64,000 bases of DNA from Azohydromonas caseinilytica (GTDB lineage: Bacteria; Pseudomonadota; Gammaproteobacteria; Burkholderiales; Burkholderiaceae_C): the NCBI RefSeq assembly GCF_012927045.1, contig NZ_JABBFW010000002.1, positions 166,801 to 230,800 on the forward strand, read 5' to 3'. Position 1 is the stretch's first letter. Each line of letters begins with the position of its first letter. Both the position numbers and the translations under genes were made by a program. Shown here in pieces: positions 53,501-60,459 of this stretch. The notes under the pieces were generated by a model that searched no databases, had not been told where the DNA came from, and saw only the letters and a program-made list of their open reading frames with translations.

Positions 53501-54090
53501 AGCAGGAGGTGCGGCGCTTCGCGCGGCTGCGCGTGGCCGAGCTGCAGGACAGCCGCGAGCCGCAGCTGCTCGCGGGCATCGTCACCGAGCTGCGCATCGT
53601 CAACGGCGCGCGCGGGCGCGTGGGCATCTTCAAGCTCGACGACCGCAGCGGCTTCATCGAGGCCGTGGCCGACGAGCGGCTGCTCGACGCCAACAAGGAG
53701 CTGCTGCGCGACGACGAGCTCGTCATCGTGCAGGGCAAGGCCCAGCCCGACCGCTTCAGCGGCGGCCTGCGGCTCAATGTGCAGCAGGTGTGGGACCTGG
53801 CCGCCGCGCGCTGCCGTTTCGCGCGCTACCTGCGCGTGCCCGTCAACGGCACCACGCCGCCGGTGGAGGAAGTGCTGCGCGACTTCCCGGCGCGGCGCCT
53901 GGAGGACGAGGCCGGCGAGCACCTGCAGGGCCTGACGGTGCGGCTGCTGCTGCAGCGCGAGGGCGCGCAGGCCGAGCTGGACCTGGGCGACGCCGCGCGC
54001 TTCTATCCCAGCGACGAGGCGCTGGCGTGCTGGTCGCGCGGCACGCATGGCCTGAGCCGCCTGGTGTACGGCGCCGAAGCTACAAGCTGA
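50566..54090 (+). CDS. dnaE: DNA polymerase III alpha subunit
   Basis: This 1174-residue protein is the replicative polymerase. The N-terminal PHP domain begins FVHLRTHTEYSVVDGTLR. The polymerase catalytic Asp residues lie in MPDFDIDFCQGNRDRVIEY, preceded by PGRGSGAGSLVAYAL. Tandem HhH and OB regions (AGIVTELRIVNGARGRVGIF) follow towards the C-terminus. Length is usual for DnaE1. A TAAAAT hexamer lies 6 bases before the ATG with no Shine-Dalgarno, so the mRNA may be leaderless. It is transcribed divergently from trhO. Confidence 0.97.
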   Translation: MPFVHLRTHTEYSVVDGTLRIDEAVAAARADGQVALGITDLNNLFGAVKFYNTCRKKGLKPVIGVDVWMEPEEGQAQPSRLALLVQNIDGYHNLSELLARAWTRNTQRAQAWVKWEWLQELGEGLIALSGADCGCVGLALTAGDLRRAKAAAQRLAALFPQRFYLELQRAGLPGNEAHVRAAVQLAAQLQLPVVATHPVQFLEPADFEAHEARVCIAEGETLGNPRRVKRFSREQHFKTQAEMEKLFADVPSAIANTVEIAKRCSLSLVLGKPQLPDFPTPLLPDGSRMPIADYFRQASFDGLEQRLQLLFPDAAQREAERARYVERLEFEIGTILKMGFPGYFLIVSDFIKWAKENGCPVGPGRGSGAGSLVAYALLITDLDPLQYNLLFERFLNPERVSMPDFDIDFCQGNRDRVIEYVKNKYGREAVSQIATFGTMAAKAALRDVGRVLGMGYGHVDSIAKLIPAPPGKTVTLAKVPDKPESNVIYARQEAPELEQREAAEEEVAELLKLAMNVEGLVRNIGMHAGGVLIAPGKITDFCPLYQQPGSDSAVSQYDKDDVEAIGLVKFDFLGLATLTILELARQFIISRHPDRKDFAFETIPLDDRRVYELFSKGLTEAVFQFESRGMQGMLRDAKPSRLEDLIALNALYRPGPMDLIPTFVARKHGREPVEYPHPFTEPVLAETYGIMVYQEQVMQVAQVLGGYSLGGADMLRRAMGKKKPEEMAKHREIFRAGAKEKGIDQAKADEVFDLMEKFAGYGFNKSHAAAYSLLAYHTGWLKVHYTAEFFAANMTIELDDTDKLKVLLADARGNFGIEFDPPDVNHSVYRFEPVENKRIRYGLGAIKGTGQGAIEAIVAARNEGGPFKSLFDFCARVDRSRVNKRVAEALVKAGAFDALHPDQRASLLASVPLAFEWANTQAAHADQGGLFDFGDDAHGASTQEPPLVAVEPWSIKERLLHEKTAIGFFLSGHLFDQCEQEVRRFARLRVAELQDSREPQLLAGIVTELRIVNGARGRVGIFKLDDRSGFIEAVADERLLDANKELLRDDELVIVQGKAQPDRFSGGLRLNVQQVWDLAAARCRFARYLRVPVNGTTPPVEEVLRDFPARRLEDEAGEHLQGLTVRLLLQREGAQAELDLGDAARFYPSDEALACWSRGTHGLSRLVYGAEATS

Positions 54091-54170
54091 TTCAACTCCA
54101 AGGCTGGATGCTGTCGCCGCTGCGGGCGCGCGGCACGTTGGACATGTCCAACCATAAGCACGGGAACCGA

Positions 54171-54650
54171 ATGAAGTCCTTTTTCTGCGCCACGCTGGCC
54201 GCCGTCTCGCTCCTGTCCCTGGCGCCCGCGCGCGCGGCTGACGTGGGCGTGTCGGTGCAGATCAGCGACCCGGGTGTGTACGGCCGCATCGACATCGGCC
54301 GCTTCCCGCAGCCCGCCGTGGTGGTGGCGCAGCCGGTGGTCGTTCAGCAGCCGGCCTACGTGGTGGCGCAGCCGCAGCCGGTGTACCTGTGGGTGCCGCC
54401 GGGGCACCAGAAGAGCTGGAAGAGCTACTGCGGCCGCTACAACGCCTGCGGCGTGCCGGTGTACTTCGTGCAGGACCGCTGGTACCGCCAGCACGTGCTG
54501 CCGTACCGCGGCGAGCGCGGCGGCTACCGCGACGACGACCGCCGCGACCGCGGTGACTGGGGCGATCGGGGCGGCTGGGATGACCGTCGCGACGACCACC
54601 CCGGCCGCGGTCATGGCCATGGTCACGGCCACGGCAAGCACAAGGACTGA
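54171..54650 (+). CDS. Secreted His-rich protein of unknown function
   Basis: This 159-residue protein starts at ATG 54171 (MKSFFCATLAAVSLLSLAPARA) with a clear signal peptide. The mature part has DPGVYGRIDIGRFPQP, a Val/Gln/Pro-rich stretch (VVVAQPVVVQQPAYVVAQPQP), two cysteines (SYCGRYNACGVPVYF) and a charged Arg/Asp tail ending in a GHGHGHGHGKHKD run that could bind metals. Small secreted proteins of this pattern are common in Burkholderiales; I cannot name a function. A second in-frame ATG at 54144 is possible. Confidence 0.8.
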   Translation: MKSFFCATLAAVSLLSLAPARAADVGVSVQISDPGVYGRIDIGRFPQPAVVVAQPVVVQQPAYVVAQPQPVYLWVPPGHQKSWKSYCGRYNACGVPVYFVQDRWYRQHVLPYRGERGGYRDDDRRDRGDWGDRGGWDDRRDDHPGRGHGHGHGHGKHKD

Positions 54651-54677
54651 CGGGCGCGGCGCCGCGCCGCGGCCTGC

Positions 54678-54986
54678 TCAGCGCGGCGGCGGCGCCTCGT
54701 AGGGCTGCTCGCCCACGCGCAGCCCTTGCTCGGAGAGCCGGGCGGCGCTCTTGGCGCTGACGCCGGGCACGCGTTTGATCAGGTCGGCCCAGTCGGCGAA
54801 GGGCTGGCGTGCGCGCTCGGCCAGCAGCTTCTCCGACATCGTCACGCCGATGCCGCGCAGCTGCTCCAGCTGCGCCTGCGTGGCGGTGTTGACGTCCACG
54901 GCCGCGAGGGCAAGCGGCGCGGTCAGCGTGGCGGCCAGGACGGCGGCGCGGCGGCTGGCCGTGCGCAGGGCAGGCAAGAGGGACAT
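54678..54986 (-). CDS. ComEA-like helix-hairpin-helix protein
   Basis: This 102-residue protein starts at ATG 54986 (MSLLPALRTASRRAAVLAATL) with a signal peptide cleaved near LAAVD. The mature part is one HhH unit pair: VDVNTATQAQLEQLRGIG and WADLIKRVPGVSAKSAARL, the ComEA pattern of DNA-binding in natural transformation. It lacks the N-terminal SLBB domain, as in other betaproteobacterial ComEA. It may bind incoming DNA in the periplasm; no other competence gene is nearby. Confidence 0.85.
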   Translation of the reverse strand: MSLLPALRTASRRAAVLAATLTAPLALAAVDVNTATQAQLEQLRGIGVTMSEKLLAERARQPFADWADLIKRVPGVSAKSAARLSEQGLRVGEQPYEAPPPR

Positions 54987-55243
54987 GGGCACGCTCCGGA
55001 GAAGGCGGGCGTCCAAGGTAGCACCCCCGGCGCTCCACACGCGCCCTGCCTGGCGCCGCGTTTTCCGGGCGGCGGGTGCGGGGTGACGCTGGAAAATCCC
55101 TTCATTCCGCCACCTTGTGCACGTGCGCGCTCAGGCGTGCTGGCGAAGCGGCTTTTCGCGGCTGGCGGCCTGCAAAACTTCGCTAGCATCGCGGCCCTGA
55201 TGACAACGCACTTCCTCCGGCCGCGCCCCGCTCGGAGAACGGC

Positions 55244-56983
55244 ATGAGCAGTACTCCGACGACGAACAAGCAGATCGCCAAGAGGCTGGCCCGCTATTTC
55301 TGGCCCGAGCGTTACGGCCTGGCGGTGGCCATCGTGGCCTTCTTTGCCGGCTCGGCCACCGAGCCGCTGATTCCGTGGCTGTTGCAGCAGGCACTGGACA
55401 AGGGCTTTCTGGAGAAGCCGGCCTTTCCGCTGTGGTCGGTGCCCGTGGCGTTGATCGGGCTGTTCATGGTGCGGGGCGGGCTCAGTTTCGCGGGCACCTA
55501 CATGCTTCAACGCAGCGTCTCGCACGTGGTGCTGGAGCTGCGCCGGCAGTTGGCTGCGGCGGTGTTGCGGGCCGACGCGCCGCTGTTCTCGCAGTTCCCC
55601 CCGGGCGTGATCGTGACCAAGGTCATCAACGATCCGCAAAACGTGGCCGGCCAGCTGGGCGGCGCCATCATCACCGTGCTGCGCGACGGCACCACCGCGA
55701 TCGCGCTGCTGGGCTATCTGTTCTATCTGAACTGGCAACTCACGCTGCTGGCACTGGTCACGGTACCGATGCTGCGCTTTGGCGTGCGCGCGGTGCACCG
55801 GCGTATCCTGCATGTTGGCTCGGCGGGCTACCAGGAGCAGATCCGGCTGGTGTCCGTGGTCGACGACCTGGCGCGCGCCTGGCGCGTGATCCGCACCTTC
55901 GACGCCGCGGACTTCGAGACGGGGCGCTTTGCGAGCCAGGCGCGCGTGGTGCAGCGCTATGCCGTCAAGAGCGCCGCGGCCTCGGCCATGATGACGCCGA
56001 TGTCGCAGCTGGTGGCCAGCCTGGGCGTGGCCGCCATCGTGACGCTGGCGCTCTACCAGGCACAGCAGCAAGGCGCCACGGTGGGTGAGTTCGCCGCCTA
56101 CGTGGCGGCACTGCTGCTACTGGTGTCCAAGACACGGCCGCTTACCGACGTGTCCCAATCCATCGTGGGCGCCTTGATCGGTGCGCGTGCGAGCTTCGAA
56201 CTCATGGACTCACCGCCGGAACCCGACCTGGGACAGCGCACGCTGGAGCGGGCGCAGGGGACAATCACGTTCGAGGACGTGACGGTGCGCTATCCCGGCA
56301 CCGAGCAGCCGGCGCTCAAGGCGCTGTCGTTGACGGTGCAACCCGGTACCACGGTGGCGCTGGTGGGCAGCTCGGGCGCGGGCAAGACCAGTGTCGTCAA
56401 CGCACTGCTGGGCTTTGCCCAGCCGGAGTCAGGGCAGCTGCTGCTCGACGGCGTGCCGGTGCAGGAGCTGACCAAGGCCTCGCTGCGACGGCAGTTCGCC
56501 GTGGTGTCGCAGGAGATCGTGCTCTTTGACGGTTCCATCGCGGCCAACGTCGTCTATGCCCAGCCCTTCGACGCCGCGCGGGTGGAAACCTGCCTGCGCG
56601 CCGCGGCGCTGTGGGACTTCGTGCGCAGCCTGCCCGAAGGGCTGCAGACGCCCATCGGCGTCAACGGCAGCCGGCTTTCGGGCGGCCAGCGCCAGCGCCT
56701 GGCCATCGCCCGCGCGCTCTACAAGGACGCACCGGTGTGGATCCTGGACGAGGCCACCTCGGCGCTGGACACCGAGAGCGAGCGCGCCATCCAGCAGGCG
56801 CTGGAGCAGTGGCAGGGCCAGAAGACGATGATCGTCATCGCCCACCGGCTGAGCACCATCCGCAATGCCGATGCCATTTGCGTGATGGAGAACGGACGCG
56901 TTGTGGAGCAGGGAACTCATGCCGAGCTGCTGGTACAGCACGGGCGCTACGCGGCGATGGTGCAGGCCCAGCAGGCCGCTTGA
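55244..56983 (+). CDS. msbA: Lipid A export ATP-binding/permease protein MsbA
   Basis: This 579-residue protein is an ABC half-transporter. Residues 1-320 have about six membrane segments (LAVAIVAFFAGSATEPLIPWLL and others); the NBD has Walker A GSSGAGKTS, signature LSGGQRQRLAIA, Walker B VWILDEATSALD and the H-loop IAHRLS. Similarity to MsbA rests on overall layout and on the VTVRYPGTEQPALKALSL region. MsbA flips lipid A-core across the inner membrane. It stands just upstream of a surface-glycan region on the opposite strand. Confidence 0.88.
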   Translation: MSSTPTTNKQIAKRLARYFWPERYGLAVAIVAFFAGSATEPLIPWLLQQALDKGFLEKPAFPLWSVPVALIGLFMVRGGLSFAGTYMLQRSVSHVVLELRRQLAAAVLRADAPLFSQFPPGVIVTKVINDPQNVAGQLGGAIITVLRDGTTAIALLGYLFYLNWQLTLLALVTVPMLRFGVRAVHRRILHVGSAGYQEQIRLVSVVDDLARAWRVIRTFDAADFETGRFASQARVVQRYAVKSAAASAMMTPMSQLVASLGVAAIVTLALYQAQQQGATVGEFAAYVAALLLLVSKTRPLTDVSQSIVGALIGARASFELMDSPPEPDLGQRTLERAQGTITFEDVTVRYPGTEQPALKALSLTVQPGTTVALVGSSGAGKTSVVNALLGFAQPESGQLLLDGVPVQELTKASLRRQFAVVSQEIVLFDGSIAANVVYAQPFDAARVETCLRAAALWDFVRSLPEGLQTPIGVNGSRLSGGQRQRLAIARALYKDAPVWILDEATSALDTESERAIQQALEQWQGQKTMIVIAHRLSTIRNADAICVMENGRVVEQGTHAELLVQHGRYAAMVQAQQAA

Positions 56984-56997
56984 CGCGTTACAGGGTA

Positions 56998-57019
56998 GGT
57001 CCCGGTTTCCCACGGGACC
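56998..57019. terminator. Hairpin between msbA and the acyltransferase gene
   Basis: GGTCCCG and CGGGACC form a perfect 7-bp stem with an 8-base loop between two convergent genes; no T-run, so strength is uncertain. Confidence 0.45.
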
Positions 57020-57031
57020 GCAGGCGGCCGG

Positions 57032-58042
57032 TCAAGTGTGAAGCGGTTGCGCCAGCTTCTCGTCGTCGGGCGCCTTCACGGGATTGACCTTCTTGCCGTG
57101 CAGCGGGCGGTCCATCAACACGACCATCAGCCAAGACAGCAGCAGCGTCACCGCGAACGACACGGCGAAAAAGCTCAGTGGGCGGTCATAGCCGTACCCG
57201 GACAGGAACCAAGCGCCCACAGTCGTGTGCAGCAGGTACATGGGGTAGGACAGGTCGCCGAGCCACCGGTCAAAGGTGCCGGTCCTGATCTCGGCCAGCG
57301 ACACGACCACCCAGGCCGACAGGGGCACCGACACGAGAATGCCGCAGTTCCAGGGCCAACTGCTGTCATGCAGCCAGTACAGGCCGTGCAGGCACCAGAT
57401 GACGACACTGAGCACCGGCGCCGCATAGCGGGCCAGGGCTGCTCGGTAATGGCACACCACCGAACCCGCCGCAAAAGCCACTAGGCAGGTGCCGAAACCG
57501 GAATAGCGCACCGCAAACGTCTGGACCCCAAACCCGAACTGCTGATTGGCTGCCAAGGCCACCAGCAGCGCCAGGATGGCCGCGTGCCGGCTGCGGGCAA
57601 ACAACGGCATCAGCGCATACACCCATACCTCGACAAACAACGCGCCTGCCACTGGTACGGGCAAGGCCGGTAGGGACACGAACGGGACCATGGCGATATT
57701 GCTGAGCCACTGCCCGGCCGTCTGGGGCATGTTGAACTGGGGATTGAGCCGTGCCGGATCGACCTGCGCGGCTCGCAGAGCCGTGAGCGTGATCACGCCC
57801 AGGACCAGCACCACGATGTAGCCGGGGTAGATCCTCAGGAAACGGTTAAAGGCGTAGCTCTTGAGGCCTTTACGGTCGAAGCCGTACTTCGTGGTCAGCA
57901 CGAAGGTCATCAGGTAACCGCTCAGGACAAAGAACCCCCAGACCGCATAGGCGGCTGGTCCATGGATCATGTCCTTGTAGAGATGCGATATCGCGACGAG
58001 GAATGCGAGAAAAAACCGCCAACCGCCTAAACCAAGACGCAT
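57032..58042 (-). CDS. Acyltransferase 3 (OafA/YrhL-like) membrane protein
   Basis: This 336-residue protein has about ten membrane segments. It begins MRLGLGGWRFFLAFLVAISHLYKDM and has the AT3 arginine motif FNRFLRIYPGY and FFVLSGYLM. These enzymes acetylate sugars of surface glycans. It is shorter than usual (about 350-380) and carries no SGNH domain. Together with the glycosyltransferases upstream on the same strand it suggests modification of an LPS or capsule glycan. GC content is visibly lower than in the core genes. Confidence 0.88.
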   Translation of the reverse strand: MRLGLGGWRFFLAFLVAISHLYKDMIHGPAAYAVWGFFVLSGYLMTFVLTTKYGFDRKGLKSYAFNRFLRIYPGYIVVLVLGVITLTALRAAQVDPARLNPQFNMPQTAGQWLSNIAMVPFVSLPALPVPVAGALFVEVWVYALMPLFARSRHAAILALLVALAANQQFGFGVQTFAVRYSGFGTCLVAFAAGSVVCHYRAALARYAAPVLSVVIWCLHGLYWLHDSSWPWNCGILVSVPLSAWVVVSLAEIRTGTFDRWLGDLSYPMYLLHTTVGAWFLSGYGYDRPLSFFAVSFAVTLLLSWLMVVLMDRPLHGKKVNPVKAPDDEKLAQPLHT

Positions 58043-58111
58043 GAATATTCCTTGAAAAGCGGCTTCCTCAGCCTCACCCGGCCAGCGGCAACGGGACCGA
58101 TGGCGTGGCGC

Positions 58112-60328
58112 TCAATCCGCCGCAGCCTGCAGCAGTTCGGCCAACTGGCGCTGCATGCTGCTGCGCGAGAAATGCTCATGAATGTAGGCGGCTGCTCCGC
58201 GTGCCTGGTCCATCCATGCGGCCTCGTCGCGCAGCAGCGTCACGATGTGCTGGGCCAGAGCCTGTGCCTCGTCGGCGATGGCGCAGGCCTTTTCCAGGCC
58301 CGGCAGGCCCTGTGCACCGACCGAGGTCGTGACCAGCGGCACGCCCTGGGACAAGGCTTCCACTACCTTGTGCTTTACACCCGCTCCGAAGCGCAGCGGT
58401 ACGACGGCGACACGGCTGGCGGCATAGAGCTCGGCCAATCGCTCGTCGCTGACCCAGCCGGTGACCTCCACCTGCTTCGATTGCAAGGCCAAAACTTCCG
58501 GTGTGGGCTTGGAGCCCACCAAGCCGAGCTGCACGTCCGGCTCCTGCGCCCACACCATGGGCATCACTTCCTTGACCAGCCATCGCGCGGCATCGACGTT
58601 GGGCGGATGACCGAAGCCGGCCACGAAGATGAGCTGTCGGCTGGCGATGGGGCGCTGCGGCACCACCACTTCATCGAAGCAATAGGCCTGCACGGCCTGT
58701 GCCTGGACCCATGGGCATTGGGAACGGACCGAGTCCACTTCTTCTTGCGAGAAGTACACCGATACGTCCACGCGCTGCCAGATGCCGGCCTCCACTTCGT
58801 GGAGCTCCGCTGCGGCCTTGCGCATGCCGATGTCGTCCTGCACTTTGGCCTGTGCCCGCACGCGCTGGTAGTGCAGATCATGGCCGTAGTAGATGACATG
58901 CGCCTGGGGTGCGTACTGGCGCACCAGCGACAGGAAATGAGCCGTGACATGCGGGCGGTGCATGATGACGTAGCTCAGGTGGGTGCCATAGCGCTGGACC
59001 CAGCTGCCGAAATCGCTGCGTTGCGGGCCTGTGATCACATCGATGCCGCTCAGGCGCATCGTCTCGGCGTAGTGCCCGAAATCATTCGAGTTCTCGGGCC
59101 AGTACTTGACCACACAGCCCAGCGACACCAGGGCCTCCAGCGACTGCATGATGGCGCGCGATCCGGCATCGACGTCAGGCTGTACGACCAAGTCGTTGGT
59201 CACCAGCACGATAGGTCGATGGCGGGCACGGTCGGCCGCCAAGGCGATGTTGTCCGGGCTGTCGGGGAAATGGTCGCGCTTGAGCACCTCGCGCCATTTG
59301 TCGAGGAACTTTCCGGCGTTGACGTACTGATAACGCTTGATGCCCGGGTTGGCATCGGTGCCGTTGGAAACGCCCTCAAGGTGCACCACCGTCGAGGCGG
59401 GCTGGTAGATCACCAGGCGGCCGGCTTGGCGGATCTGCATCGCCAAGTCGGTGTCCTCGTAGTAGGCCGGGCAGAAGCGCTCGTCGAAGCCACCGAGCTG
59501 CCGCCACAGCGCTGCCTCGACCATGATCGAGGCGCCGGAGACATAGTCCGTCTCGCGCAGGTAGTTGTACTCGCGGGCGAAGCGGTTGCCCATGCGGCCG
59601 TGGTTACGGCCCGAGCCATCGCTCCAGACGATGCCGCCGGCTTCCTGCAGCCGTCCATCAGGGTAGATCAGCTTGGAACCTACGAGGCCGGCCTGGGGGT
59701 GGGCATCGAAAGTTCGGCGCAGCGCGTCCACCGCTTCGGCCATGACCTGCGTGTCGTTGTTCAGCAGCAGCAAGTAGCGCCCGCGCGCCATCTGTGCGGC
59801 GGCGTTGCAACTGCGCAAAAAACCCAGGTTCTGCTTGTTGACGACAAAACGCACCCCGGGCACCAAGCCGACGCGCTCGGCGTCAGCCTCGCCCGAGGCG
59901 TCCTCCACCACGATCACCTCGTAAGGCATGGTCGGCGGGAAACGGTGCAGCGCGGCCAAGCAGCGCAGCGTCACGTCCACCTTGCCGTAGGCAGGGATGA
60001 TGATCGACACGTCCGGTGCTTCACTGGTAGCCAATCCGAGCGTTGCCGGGTTAATGCGGGCGCTTTCCAAGACTGGCAGCTCCAGCATCGATGGAGGCGT
60101 GGGGGGCGTCACGATGACGTAATCACCGCGCTTCATGCGCCTGCGGATCACGCGCGAGCGGTTCTTGATGCGAACCCAGTGCACAAGGTCGCGCATGTTC
60201 TTGGCTGCAGAGGTCCGGGCCGATTTCAACCAGGGCTGCTTGCGCGCGGCAGTAGACACAGATCCTTGGTGTCGAACGGTGACAGCTGCGCGCGGTCGGA
60301 GCCGTACCGGGTTGCGGTTTTCCTTCAT
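58112..60328 (-). CDS. Two-domain glycosyltransferase (GT2 plus GT4-like)
   Basis: This 738-residue protein starts at ATG 60328 (MKENRNPVRLRPRAAV). Residues about 105-330 are a GT2 domain: VSIIIPAYGKVDVTLRCL, LLLLNNDTQV (the DXD-like site) and YYEDTDLAMQI. Residues about 380-735 are a GT4-type domain ending in VPLRFGAGVKHKVVEALSQG with the E-x7-E type motif and IHEHFSR. No membrane segments are present, so it is cytoplasmic. It probably adds one or two sugars to a surface glycan. It is a paralogue of the gene at 60460, sharing long identical segments. Confidence 0.9.
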   Translation of the reverse strand: MKENRNPVRLRPRAAVTVRHQGSVSTAARKQPWLKSARTSAAKNMRDLVHWVRIKNRSRVIRRRMKRGDYVIVTPPTPPSMLELPVLESARINPATLGLATSEAPDVSIIIPAYGKVDVTLRCLAALHRFPPTMPYEVIVVEDASGEADAERVGLVPGVRFVVNKQNLGFLRSCNAAAQMARGRYLLLLNNDTQVMAEAVDALRRTFDAHPQAGLVGSKLIYPDGRLQEAGGIVWSDGSGRNHGRMGNRFAREYNYLRETDYVSGASIMVEAALWRQLGGFDERFCPAYYEDTDLAMQIRQAGRLVIYQPASTVVHLEGVSNGTDANPGIKRYQYVNAGKFLDKWREVLKRDHFPDSPDNIALAADRARHRPIVLVTNDLVVQPDVDAGSRAIMQSLEALVSLGCVVKYWPENSNDFGHYAETMRLSGIDVITGPQRSDFGSWVQRYGTHLSYVIMHRPHVTAHFLSLVRQYAPQAHVIYYGHDLHYQRVRAQAKVQDDIGMRKAAAELHEVEAGIWQRVDVSVYFSQEEVDSVRSQCPWVQAQAVQAYCFDEVVVPQRPIASRQLIFVAGFGHPPNVDAARWLVKEVMPMVWAQEPDVQLGLVGSKPTPEVLALQSKQVEVTGWVSDERLAELYAASRVAVVPLRFGAGVKHKVVEALSQGVPLVTTSVGAQGLPGLEKACAIADEAQALAQHIVTLLRDEAAWMDQARGAAAYIHEHFSRSSMQRQLAELLQAAAD

Positions 60329-60459
60329 GTGAGCTTTGCGTCGCCGTCGGGGCTGTTGCTATGAGTCTCGGCAGCGTGTACCTGCAAGGCCTTCCTGGGT
60401 GCCGTGGAGAACGCGGGCCCATGACCTTAGCCACAGGCGCTGCCTGTGATGTTTTCGGG

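Noticed and set aside
49485-54650. A 1721-residue plus-strand frame running through dnaE
   Set aside because: The part before 54144 is a shadow frame of dnaE; only the last 159 residues form a real signal-peptide-bearing protein.
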